This document shows, in pieces, positions 16,955-24,574 of a stretch of 64,000 bases of DNA. A program made the position numbers and the translations under genes. Source of the stretch: Bacteroidales bacterium (GTDB taxonomy: Bacteria; Bacteroidota; Bacteroidia; Bacteroidales; F082); NCBI GenBank assembly GCA_016291135.1, contig JAEFAE010000008.1:1-64000 (forward strand). Reading direction: 5' to 3'. The notes beneath the pieces were generated by a model that made no database searches, had not been told where the DNA came from, and worked only from the letters and a program-made list of their open reading frames with translations. How positions within the stretch are numbered: position 1 is the first letter of the stretch; each line of letters opens with the position of its first letter.

Positions 16955-19001
16955 ACACCGCATCGCCGAAGGTGTTTTCGTAATGAGCTCCCTTTCGGAG
17001 GGAAGCAGGGAAGCTCAGCGTCAAGATCCTGCCCCGGAACAGCCGGTTCCGAACCACGGCGGTAGTCGCCTCCTCGGGGATTTCCAATCCGGTTTCCGCG
17101 TCGAACCAACGCACCTGGTAACGGGTGCCTCGACGGGTGTGGGGTACCGGGATGTAGAAATGGTCTTTTACCGCGGCTCCCCGGGGTTTCTTGGATTCAT
17201 CCAAGGTATAGGCATACCCCTGGGGATCGAAGATCCCGTCGTTGACGAAGTGGGCATCGCCTCCAACCCAGTCGGTCAACCGGCGCAAGGCTTGGTAGGA
17301 GAACGCCTCATCCTGACACCATCCATAGAGGGTGTCTTCCGTAACGTTGATCAGGTAATAGGTCTGGTACTTGTCGGGGAAGTAGAGCGCCATGCCATCC
17401 GCCTCGCCCGTGGTGGCCGGGTAGAAGTTGTCCGAAAGGACGGGAAGTCCATTGCAGAAGGTGGTTATGGGTTTGAATCGGCCAAAGAGTTCGCATCGGT
17501 CCAAAGCGGTCCAATACCAGAAAGAGGCGGGACCCATCGATCCGGAGAACAGGGACGACCAGGTGGAGTTATGAACATCGATGCCCTTGGGATCGCGACT
17601 CTGGTAATTGATCCCTGAGACGGTGTTGTCCAAACCGTATTCCCCCATGAAGCAGGGCTTGTCGGGATAGCGTTGCCGCATCGCCTCGGATTTGCCCAGC
17701 AGCAGGTAGGTCATCTGCTTCGAGTAATTCGCCTTCTGGATGTTGTCGTAGAAATGGTCTTGTACCACATCGAGCGGTTCGTAGAGTCGGTTGAGCAGCA
17801 GGTCCTCTCCACCATCGTAGCCAATCGAGGTGGTGATCAAATGCCGATGGGGATCGCATTCGCGGATCACCTCGGCCGTATGGCGGTGCCATTCGTTGAT
17901 GGCCATGGCCTCGACGGAGGTCAAACCCGTTAGCTTGAAGATGTTGCCCACCTCGTTGAACAATTCCCAGGCCGTGAGATGGGTGGCATAGCCCCAACGG
18001 GCCACGATGTAACGGACGAGGTGGTCCGTGATGCGGATGGCTTCAGGGTCGGTAAAGAACTCCAACGGATCCCGTAACTTGAGCACCGTATGGTATGGAT
18101 TGTAGCGCCATCCGCTGGGCATGGAGCCGTACTGCTGGCTCTTTTCCAAGTCCTCACTGTCATCCCTGAGATCGCCATAGGTAAAGAAGCACAGCATCAG
18201 GGTAAGGCCGTGATCGGCCGCGTCGTTGACAATCTCGTCCAACTCCGCGGCATCCTTCTGGTTCAGCTTCGAATCGAAATACACCATGGGCTTGCCTTGC
18301 TCCCGAATGGTGTGTTCCGGCCCATATAACGAGAGATACTGATACCGGGTAAGCCAGATCCTCACATAGTTGGCGCTGCCCTCCAAGAGGTTGAAATAGC
18401 GCTGGAAATCGTAGATGCCGTAAGGTTGCTGGTACTTGTGATAGTCTGCCGAGGTGTACCAGGCCACATTGGGTCCCACCGGAAAATAGGCATGGTCGCG
18501 TCGCTCACCTCCGGCAAAAGCTTCCCGCTTCAGATAGCGTGTGTTGGCCGTGCGAATGAATCCCTCCGCATCCTTGGCCTTGCATTCAAATGCCAAGGAC
18601 CTGCCGTCCAAGGCACTCAACTTGGCATGGCCGGTCCGGTCCACCGCATGGATCGTATAGGTCCATCGGCCCACCGCATCGGGGGTGAAACGGATCTTCC
18701 AACCATCATTGTCGCGTTGGCGTGAAGCCAACTCCACCTTGCTCTGTTCACGGAACCGATAGCCTTCGTAGTAGAAGCCGTTCGCCCGAAACGTCTCGCC
18801 TTGGGGACTGCGAAACTCCGCATACACGTCGATCACCTCGGGGTCGTAGGGGTTGTCGTAGTCGTCCAAGCCGAACGACAGCTCGTATTTTCCATAGATG
18901 TCCACCGTATTCGGAGCCGTCACGTTGGTAATGGCCGGCTGTCCGAAGCCTCCTGCCGCCATCGCGCACAGGATGGCCAAACACACCCACCTTCTCATCA
19001 T
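16926..19001 (-). CDS. Secreted GH5-like glycoside hydrolase with N-terminal DUF5060 domain
   Basis: A predicted exported polysaccharide-active enzyme of 691 residues. ATG 19001 gives the signal peptide MMRRWVCLAILCAMAAGGFG and forms an ATGA overlap with the L,D-transpeptidase stop. Residues of about 25-130 match DUF5060 (YGKYELSFGLDDYDNPYDP, TPDAVGRWTYTI). A TIM barrel follows, with candidate acid/base Glu in AWELFNEVGN (near 355) and nucleophile Glu in CFMGEYGLDN (near 467), the clan GH-A layout. The C-terminal 150 residues form a beta-sandwich-like region (YQVRWFDAETG). No T9SS sorting domain is seen, so periplasmic placement is likely. The substrate is not predictable. Confidence 0.83.
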   Translation of the reverse strand: MMRRWVCLAILCAMAAGGFGQPAITNVTAPNTVDIYGKYELSFGLDDYDNPYDPEVIDVYAEFRSPQGETFRANGFYYEGYRFREQSKVELASRQRDNDGWKIRFTPDAVGRWTYTIHAVDRTGHAKLSALDGRSLAFECKAKDAEGFIRTANTRYLKREAFAGGERRDHAYFPVGPNVAWYTSADYHKYQQPYGIYDFQRYFNLLEGSANYVRIWLTRYQYLSLYGPEHTIREQGKPMVYFDSKLNQKDAAELDEIVNDAADHGLTLMLCFFTYGDLRDDSEDLEKSQQYGSMPSGWRYNPYHTVLKLRDPLEFFTDPEAIRITDHLVRYIVARWGYATHLTAWELFNEVGNIFKLTGLTSVEAMAINEWHRHTAEVIRECDPHRHLITTSIGYDGGEDLLLNRLYEPLDVVQDHFYDNIQKANYSKQMTYLLLGKSEAMRQRYPDKPCFMGEYGLDNTVSGINYQSRDPKGIDVHNSTWSSLFSGSMGPASFWYWTALDRCELFGRFKPITTFCNGLPVLSDNFYPATTGEADGMALYFPDKYQTYYLINVTEDTLYGWCQDEAFSYQALRRLTDWVGGDAHFVNDGIFDPQGYAYTLDESKKPRGAAVKDHFYIPVPHTRRGTRYQVRWFDAETGLEIPEEATTAVVRNRLFRGRILTLSFPASLRKGAHYENTFGDAVFMLIRMEDQ

Positions 19002-19579
19002 TCGTCTTTTAGGATGACGACCTTCATGCCGACCCAGGCATAACGCTCCTTCAACAGGTCGAGGTCCTCGTTGCGCAAACGGATGCAACCTTCACTCCCA
19101 CGGCCCGGCACCGAGCTCTCGTTGTTGGTGCTGCCATGGATGCCGATGCCCTTGAATCCGGTCTTCAGCCGCATGAACCAGTTGCCGTAGGCCAGGATGG
19201 AGCCGCGTCCGTCGCCGAAGTCGTGTACCCAAGTGGAAGCGGGCTTGATCTCGGTGATGGTGAAGGGGTTCTCGAACGTGCATTCCGGGGTCTTCATGTC
19301 GCCCGTCTTCTCTTTCTGTCCATAGTTGAGCCCCACACATACCGGATAGCGGGCCAACAGCACCGTGTCGCCCTCCTGGTCTTCGTAAACGCTGAGATGC
19401 AGCGCCGGTTTGTCAATCACGATGAAGCATTGGTCGCGGTTGACCAGTTCGCCGAAAACCAAGGGCGCTTCCTGTTTCACCGTATCCTCGCTGGGCAAGG
19501 CTTCGTCCACATTGTTGGCTTTTCCGCCACAGGCCGTCATCAAGACCAGGCCCAACACAAAAAAGGCTATTCTTTTCAT
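18998..19579 (-). CDS. L,D-transpeptidase (YkuD) lipoprotein
   Basis: A 193-residue lipoprotein: ATG 19579 gives MKRIAFFVLGLVLMTA and a Cys lipobox. The catalytic domain (about 60-190) has the YkuD signature His then Ser-x-Gly-Cys-Ile-Arg: GIHGSTNNESSVPGRG followed by SEGCIRL, with the nucleophilic Cys near 171. Such enzymes form 3-3 peptidoglycan crosslinks or attach proteins to peptidoglycan. The gene is translationally coupled to the downstream GH5-like gene by a four-base overlap, which suggests a shared envelope role (inference). The longer start at 19624 puts polar residues before the signal and is unlikely. Confidence 0.92.
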   Translation of the reverse strand: MKRIAFFVLGLVLMTACGGKANNVDEALPSEDTVKQEAPLVFGELVNRDQCFIVIDKPALHLSVYEDQEGDTVLLARYPVCVGLNYGQKEKTGDMKTPECTFENPFTITEIKPASTWVHDFGDGRGSILAYGNWFMRLKTGFKGIGIHGSTNNESSVPGRGSEGCIRLRNEDLDLLKERYAWVGMKVVILKDE

Positions 19580-19642
19580 ATTCAAATGATTTTTCCAACG
19601 AATCCAATTCCAACCCCACCCCAAAAACGATGGACCACATTC

Positions 19643-20383
19643 CTATCCCGTCACCATGAACACCCTCGAATCCTTCCATTTCGACCGTTTGATCATCTCA
19701 ATGGTGAAGTGGGTGCGGCTTGAGGCCTTGTCGAGGATCGCACGGGCCGTCTCAAACTGACGCAGCTCCCGGTGGATCTCGGGCAGCTCCAGATCGACCT
19801 GCTCTTCGGGATGCTTCTCCAACAGCACCAGCAAGCGGTTGAGGTTGGCGTTGAAGTCCTTCAGGTTTTTCAGGAACAGCTTCTCCCCTTCGAGCAACAT
19901 CCGCCGGTAGGCCGACCATACGCCATAGCTCATGAATCCATTGAAGAGATACTTCCAACGGATGTAATGGAAGTTGCGGTGCAGGTCGTTGTAGGCCCAC
20001 CACAGCAGGCGACGCAGGTAGATTTCCTTTTTCGGCTCGTAGGAACTCTTCTTCAGGAAATACTGATAGTGCTTGATCAAGGCCAATTTGCCCTGGTTGT
20101 TGGTGAAACTGACGCCATAGAAACGCCAGGTGTTCCACGAATAGACCGCGACGGGTGGCTTCTCGGTGGTGATGAAGGGCTCCTCGGGCCGTTCCACCCA
20201 AAAGCTATGGCCGCAAGACGGACAGAGCACCATCTTCTGTGGGGTGGTGATGAGGTTGTCGTACAAGATCTTCCCATCGGAATAGAGGATGGCCTCGTTC
20301 ACCAGCTCCGACTTGAGGTTACGGCCCTCGAGCCAAGCCTGGCAACAGGGACATTGGAAGTAATATGGATCGAACTTCAACAT
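19643..20383 (-). CDS. Zinc-ribbon, helical protein of unknown function
   Basis: A 246-residue cytoplasmic protein. Two Cys pairs, FQCPCCQAW (residues 9-17) and VLCPSCGHSF (about 52-61), form a likely rubredoxin-type zinc ribbon. The rest is alpha-helical and charged, rich in Tyr, Trp and Arg (about 110-160) and ending in two amphipathic helices with TPR-like spacing. It vaguely resembles DUF2225-type proteins, but I cannot assign a family with confidence. It is 63 bases upstream of the L,D-transpeptidase gene on the same strand. Confidence 0.6.
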   Translation of the reverse strand: MLKFDPYYFQCPCCQAWLEGRNLKSELVNEAILYSDGKILYDNLITTPQKMVLCPSCGHSFWVERPEEPFITTEKPPVAVYSWNTWRFYGVSFTNNQGKLALIKHYQYFLKKSSYEPKKEIYLRRLLWWAYNDLHRNFHYIRWKYLFNGFMSYGVWSAYRRMLLEGEKLFLKNLKDFNANLNRLLVLLEKHPEEQVDLELPEIHRELRQFETARAILDKASSRTHFTIEMIKRSKWKDSRVFMVTG

Positions 20384-20425
20384 TCCTCTATGGTGATTTT
20401 CGCGGTAAAGGTAGTCTTTATTTTT

Positions 20426-21100
20426 TTATTTCCTTCCAAAATCGGCAGGAATTTCTCCCCAAATCTCTGTTTTCCATTTCAAAACAGGGATGTCAAGGGC
20501 ATGTTCTTTCATCCAATCGTCGTTCTCGTGCAGCCATTTCTCGGCACGGGCGATCAGTTCGAACAGATAGGCGTTCTTGTCGTTGGGCTGCAACTTGGTC
20601 TTGCATTGCTTCTCCCGCACCCATTTCTGGGCGTTGACGGAGTCGCTGTAGAGGGGATACTGTACCCGTTTCTGCTTCATCCAGGCCAAGGCGTGGACGA
20701 TGGCCAAAAACTCCCCGATGTTGTTGGTGCCGTTCTCGAACACGGGACTCTTGAACAGTTGTGTTGTGGTGGGCGGCTGGGTTCCCAGGGCCACAAACAC
20801 CCCTTGGTACTCCATCTTGCCGGGGTTGCCCGAGCAGGCCGCATCGACGGCGACGAAAACGGAAAACGGAGGAAGCCCGAGGGGTTGTTTTCCTTTCCCC
20901 GCGGCAAGGTCGAGGCCGTCGGCGTTCCGTTTCACGAACGCCGACGGCCCTTGTGCGTAAGCCGCTTCGGCACTGGCCTGGTCGGGAAAGCCTTTGTACA
21001 AGGCGCCCGCAAAGCCGTCGATCTCCTGCTTGCAGGCTTCCCAGTTGTCATACACCCCTGGGGTACGGCCTTTCCACACCACGTAGAACTTGTTTTTCAT
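20426..21100 (-). CDS. rnhA: Ribonuclease H with N-terminal viroplasmin domain
   Basis: Cleaves RNA in RNA-DNA hybrids. Residues 1-50 (KFYVVWKGRTPGVYDNWEAC) are the small hybrid-binding domain seen on eukaryote-like bacterial RNase HI. The catalytic domain follows with the DEDD set: Asp in FVAVDAACSGNPG (near 86), Glu in NIGEFLAIVHALAW (near 127), Asp in LYSDSVNAQKW (near 152) and Asp in EIPADFGRK at the C-terminus. At 224 residues it is of normal length. It lies 26 bases after the phosphofructokinase stop, with a repeated AGAAGTCnGAAG spacer between. Confidence 0.92.
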   Translation of the reverse strand: MKNKFYVVWKGRTPGVYDNWEACKQEIDGFAGALYKGFPDQASAEAAYAQGPSAFVKRNADGLDLAAGKGKQPLGLPPFSVFVAVDAACSGNPGKMEYQGVFVALGTQPPTTTQLFKSPVFENGTNNIGEFLAIVHALAWMKQKRVQYPLYSDSVNAQKWVREKQCKTKLQPNDKNAYLFELIARAEKWLHENDDWMKEHALDIPVLKWKTEIWGEIPADFGRK

Positions 21101-21126
21101 AGAAGTCAGAAGTCGGAAGACAGCGG

Positions 21127-22221
21127 TCAGAATCCCAACGATATATCGACGCCTTTGGCGGTGTTCACCAGGTCGCTGTCGATGGTGACCAGGTTGGGTT
21201 TGGCGATGGCTTCGGCCAGCGGCACGGCCACCAGGTTGGGATGATGGTAGGCCACCATCTGGCCGAACTGGCCGTTGAGCACCATCTCGAAGGCTTTCAC
21301 ACCGAACTCGGAGGAGAGCACCCGGTCGTAGGCAATCGGCACGCCGCCGCGCTGGAGGTGACCCAAGATGGTCTCGCGCAGGTCGTGCTTGAAGCCAGCA
21401 GCCTTCAGCTGGCTGATGAGGGCGCGTCCGATGCCACCCAGCTTCTTGTTCTCGTAACCCACCTCGGTACTGATCTCGTAGATCTGCTGTCCGTCCTTGG
21501 GACGGGCGCCTTCGGAGGCCACGATGACGGCGAAGCCGCGGTCATGGTCGAAGCGTTTCTCGAGCCGTTCCTTTACCACGTTGATGTCGTAGGGGAACTC
21601 GGGCAGCAGACAGACCTCCGCGCCGCCGGCGATGGCCGAGTGGAGGGCGATCCAGCCGGCGTCGCGTCCCATCACCTCGAGGATGAAGACACGGTTGTGC
21701 GAGGCGGCCGTGGTGACCAGCTTGTCGACAGCCTCGGTGGCAATCTGCACGGCAGTCTGGAAGCCGAAGGTGCATTCCGTCATGGAGAGGTCGTTGTCGA
21801 TGGTCTTGGGTACGCCGATGATGTTCAACCCCTTCTCGTAGAGCTTCTGCGAGATGCGCTGCGAGCCGTCGCCGCCGATGCTGATGACGGCGTCGATGCC
21901 CATGTATTGCAGCTTGCGGAGCATCTCGTCGGAACGGTCCACGGTGGTCCAGGTACCGTCGTTGTTCTTGACGGGCCAGTTGAACGGGCCGCCCTTGTTG
22001 GTGGTCTCGATGATGGTGCCGCCACGGAAGTGGATGCCGCGCACCACCTCTGGCGTCAGCCTTACGACTTCAGTGGGTTCCCACAAGACGCCATTGTAGG
22101 CTTGGATGCTGCCGAGCACTTCCCAGTCTTTCTCTTGGGCAGCTCGCTTGACGATGGCGCGGATCACGGCGTTCAAGCCTGGGCAGTCGCCGCCACCGGT
22201 TAATACGAGTAGACGTTTCAT
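21127..22221 (-). CDS. pfkA: 6-phosphofructokinase with mixed ATP/PPi-type residues
   Basis: Phosphorylates fructose 6-phosphate in glycolysis. The 364-residue protein has the PFK-A fold motifs TGGGDCPGLNAVIRA at the N-terminus, SIGGDGSQ (near 105), PKTIDNDLSMTECTFGF (near 127), MGRDAGWIALH (near 174), and LGHLQRGGVP (near 290). The phosphoryl-donor diagnostic positions are split: Gly in GGDGS as in ATP enzymes, but Lys in PKTIDND as in pyrophosphate enzymes. This pattern is known in the group III subfamily. I infer ATP use without certainty. The gene's upstream side is the AT-rich insert. Confidence 0.9.
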   Translation of the reverse strand: MKRLLVLTGGGDCPGLNAVIRAIVKRAAQEKDWEVLGSIQAYNGVLWEPTEVVRLTPEVVRGIHFRGGTIIETTNKGGPFNWPVKNNDGTWTTVDRSDEMLRKLQYMGIDAVISIGGDGSQRISQKLYEKGLNIIGVPKTIDNDLSMTECTFGFQTAVQIATEAVDKLVTTAASHNRVFILEVMGRDAGWIALHSAIAGGAEVCLLPEFPYDINVVKERLEKRFDHDRGFAVIVASEGARPKDGQQIYEISTEVGYENKKLGGIGRALISQLKAAGFKHDLRETILGHLQRGGVPIAYDRVLSSEFGVKAFEMVLNGQFGQMVAYHHPNLVAVPLAEAIAKPNLVTIDSDLVNTAKGVDISLGF

Positions 22222-22308
22222 TTATTTAAAGATTTAAAGATTCAAAAATTTAAAGATTCAATACCTACCTTAAAAGCTAAATCTAAAAAGATTCAAAAAT
22301 TTAAAGAT
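22222..22308. repeat. AT-rich repeat, left flank of the four-helix-bundle insert
   Basis: Five imperfect copies of ATTTAAAGATT (spelled TTTAAAGATTTAAAGATTCA and AAAAATTTAAAGATTC) fill the gap. The reverse complement of the same motif fills the right flank at 22714-22757. Base composition differs sharply from the GC-rich pfkA and aspS genes outside. Confidence 0.8.
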
Positions 22309-22713
22309 TTAAAGATTCGATTGGGGTTTAAACTTGCTTCCTTTTATGTCTGAAGTACTTAAATAATCAATAAAATTACTTAGAGATTTTGAAATATCTT
22401 CCGATTCATTTTTTAGTTCAACAAACTGTTCTTCCAAAAGATAACCATAATCAAAAGCGCGATATAACTGACTACGTGTTTCTCCACAGGATCCTTTTGC
22501 TATGAACAGGAATTGTTTGAATTCACCGTTACCATTACGTTCAAAACCTTCAGCAATATTATCCATAATTGAACCAGAAGAAGCTCGGATTTGAGCACAA
22601 AGCCTAAACTCCTTTGAGAATTTATCTCCAAGAGTAGCTTCAAAAACCTTTTTGGAAAAGACACGTGCCCTTTGCCAAATTGGTAAATCCTCAAATCTTC
22701 TATAACCCGCCAT
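22309..22713 (-). CDS. Four-helix-bundle protein (23S rRNA intervening-sequence family)
   Basis: A 134-residue protein matching the four-helix-bundle family first seen in 23S rRNA intervening sequences: FEDLPIWQRARVFSKKVF, ASSGSIMDNIAEGFERNGN, then FLFIAKGSCGETRSQLYRA. The family forms homopentamers and is related to the Avd protein of diversity-generating retroelements; its role outside them is unknown. No reverse transcriptase or rRNA gene is nearby. The gene is AT-rich against GC-rich neighbours and is framed by inverted AT repeats, so it looks inserted between pfkA and aspS. The ATG at 22713 agrees with the family N-terminus. Confidence 0.9.
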   Translation of the reverse strand: MAGYRRFEDLPIWQRARVFSKKVFEATLGDKFSKEFRLCAQIRASSGSIMDNIAEGFERNGNGEFKQFLFIAKGSCGETRSQLYRAFDYGYLLEEQFVELKNESEDISKSLSNFIDYLSTSDIKGSKFKPQSNL

Positions 22714-22757
22714 TTAGTCAATAATTTTTAAATCTTTAAATCTTAAATCTTTAAATT
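22714..22757. repeat. AT-rich repeat, right flank of the four-helix-bundle insert
   Basis: Reads AATTTTTAAATCTTTAAATC and continues with two more AAATCTTTAAAT-like units into the last codons of aspS. It is the inverted counterpart of the left flank. The final copy overlaps the aspS stop region at 22743-22757. Confidence 0.75.
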
Positions 22758-24500
22758 AAGCGCAATCTGCAACTCATCGAGCTGTTCCTGGGCAATCGGG
22801 GCGGGCGAGCCGCTCATGACGTCGCGTCCGGCGTTGTTCTTCGGGAAGGCGATGAAGTCGCGGATCGAGTCGGCGCCACCGAAGAGCGAGCAGAGACGGT
22901 CGAAGCCGAAGGCCAGACCAGCGTGAGGCGGTGCTCCGTACTCGAAGGCACCCATCAGGAAGCCGAACTGCTCCTGGGCCTTCTCGTCGGTGAAGCCAAG
23001 GGTATGGAACATCTTGTTCTGCAAGGTGCGGTCGTGGATACGGATGGAGCCACCACCGACCTCGACGCCGTTCATCACGATGTCGTAGGCATTGGCGCGG
23101 ATGTCACCCCACTTGGAAGGATCGTCGAGCAAGGCTTCGTCTTCGGGCTTCGGGGCGGTGAAGGGATGGTGCATGGCATAGTAGCGTTGCGTCTCCTCGT
23201 CCCACTCCAACAGCGGGAAGTCGATGACCCACAGCGGTGCGTACACATCGGGGTTGCGCAGGCCGAGCTGGTTGCCCATCTCGAGACGCAGGGCGTTGAG
23301 TTGCACCCGGGTCTTCATGGCCTCGCCGCAGAGGATGAGCATCAGGTCGCCGGGCTTGGCACCGAACTTGTCGGCGATGACCTTCAGGTCTTCGGGCGTA
23401 TAGAACTTGTCGACGGACGACTTGAACGTGCCGTCGGTATTGTACTTGATATAGACCATGCCTCCGGCACCCACCTGCGGACGCTTCACAAACTCGGTGA
23501 GCGCGTCGAGTTGCTTGCGGGTGTATTCCGAACATCCCTCGGCGCAGATGCCGACAACCAATTCGGCATTGTCGAAGAGGCCGAAGCCCTTGCCTTTGAC
23601 CACGTCGTTGAGCTCCACGAACTTCATTCCAAAGCGGATGTCGGGCTTGTCGGAGCCGTAGTATTTCATGGCATCGTGCCAGGTCATGCGCGGGAACGGT
23701 CCGAATTCGAGGCCTTTCATCTCCTTGAAGAGGTGCTTGGCCAGTCCTTCGAAGGTGTTCAACACGTCTTCCTGCTCCACAAACGACATCTCGCAGTCGA
23801 TCTGGGTGAACTCCGGCTGACGGTCGGCACGGAGGTCCTCGTCGCGGAAGCAACGCACGATCTGGAAGTAGCGGTCCATGCCGGCCACCATCAACAGCTG
23901 CTTGTACTGCTGCGGACTCTGCGGCAAGGCATAGAACTCACCCGGGTTCATGCGTGAAGGCACCACGAAGTCGCGGGCACCCTCGGGCGTGCTCTTGATG
24001 AGCATCGGGGTCTCGATCTCAAGGAAGTTTAGGTTGCTGAGGTAGTTGCGCACCAGCATGGCCATGCGGTGGCGCAACTCGAGGTTTTGGCGCACCGGGT
24101 TGCGGCGGATGTCGAGGTAGCGGTATTTCATGCGGAGGTCGTCGCCACCGTCGCTATTGTCTTCGATGGTGAAGGGAGGGGTCTTGCTTTCATTTAATAA
24201 GGTGAATGCGTTGACACGGATCTCAATCTCGCCCGTGGGCACCTTGGGATTCTTCGACTCACGCTCAATGACGGTACCCTTGGCTTGGATGACAAATTCA
24301 CGGCCGAAAGAACGGGCCTGCTCCACCAGCTTCGGGTCGCTGTTCTCGTCCAACAGGAGTTGGGTGATGCCATAACGGTCACGAAGATCGATCCAAACCA
24401 AAGCGCCTTTGTCGCGCACACGCTGTACCCAGCCGGCCAAGGTCACTTCCTTGCCCGCATCGGCAAGTCGAAGTTCCCCACAAGTATGTGTTCTATACAT
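22743..24500 (-). CDS. aspS: Aspartate-tRNA ligase
   Basis: Charges tRNA-Asp. The 585-residue length includes the bacterial insertion domain, as in E. coli. An OB-fold anticodon-binding domain begins at the N-terminus ([20 protein letters not shown]), class II motif 2 appears as [20 protein letters not shown] (near 217), and motif 3 as [17 protein letters not shown] near the C-terminus. The ATG lies 36 bases inside a promoter region shared with the divergent Ig-like lipoprotein gene. The last codons are made of the AAATCTTTAAAT-type flank repeat, so the C-terminal ALNLKI may have been shaped by the insert. Confidence 0.97.
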   Translation of the reverse strand: MYRTHTCGELRLADAGKEVTLAGWVQRVRDKGALVWIDLRDRYGITQLLLDENSDPKLVEQARSFGREFVIQAKGTVIERESKNPKVPTGEIEIRVNAFTLLNESKTPPFTIEDNSDGGDDLRMKYRYLDIRRNPVRQNLELRHRMAMLVRNYLSNLNFLEIETPMLIKSTPEGARDFVVPSRMNPGEFYALPQSPQQYKQLLMVAGMDRYFQIVRCFRDEDLRADRQPEFTQIDCEMSFVEQEDVLNTFEGLAKHLFKEMKGLEFGPFPRMTWHDAMKYYGSDKPDIRFGMKFVELNDVVKGKGFGLFDNAELVVGICAEGCSEYTRKQLDALTEFVKRPQVGAGGMVYIKYNTDGTFKSSVDKFYTPEDLKVIADKFGAKPGDLMLILCGEAMKTRVQLNALRLEMGNQLGLRNPDVYAPLWVIDFPLLEWDEETQRYYAMHHPFTAPKPEDEALLDDPSKWGDIRANAYDIVMNGVEVGGGSIRIHDRTLQNKMFHTLGFTDEKAQEQFGFLMGAFEYGAPPHAGLAFGFDRLCSLFGGADSIRDFIAFPKNNAGRDVMSGSPAPIAQEQLDELQIALNLKI

Positions 24501-24542
24501 ATTTTAAAAGAATTAAGAATTCAGAAATAAGAATTAAGAAGG

Positions 24543-24569
24543 CAAAATTACAACTTTTTCATATTTTTG
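24543..24569. promoter_or_regulatory. Divergent promoters for aspS and the Ig-like lipoprotein
   Basis: Reverse TAATTTTG at 24543-24550 faces aspS; forward TATTTTTG at 24562-24569 faces the lipoprotein gene, whose ATG (24575) begins only six bases later. The forward transcript would therefore be leaderless or nearly so. The two -7 boxes are 11 bases apart. Confidence 0.55.
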
Positions 24570-24574
24570 CACCG

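Noticed and set aside
22309-22713. Diversity-generating retroelement (Avd-like protein present)
   Set aside because: No reverse transcriptase, template repeat or variable repeat is found nearby.
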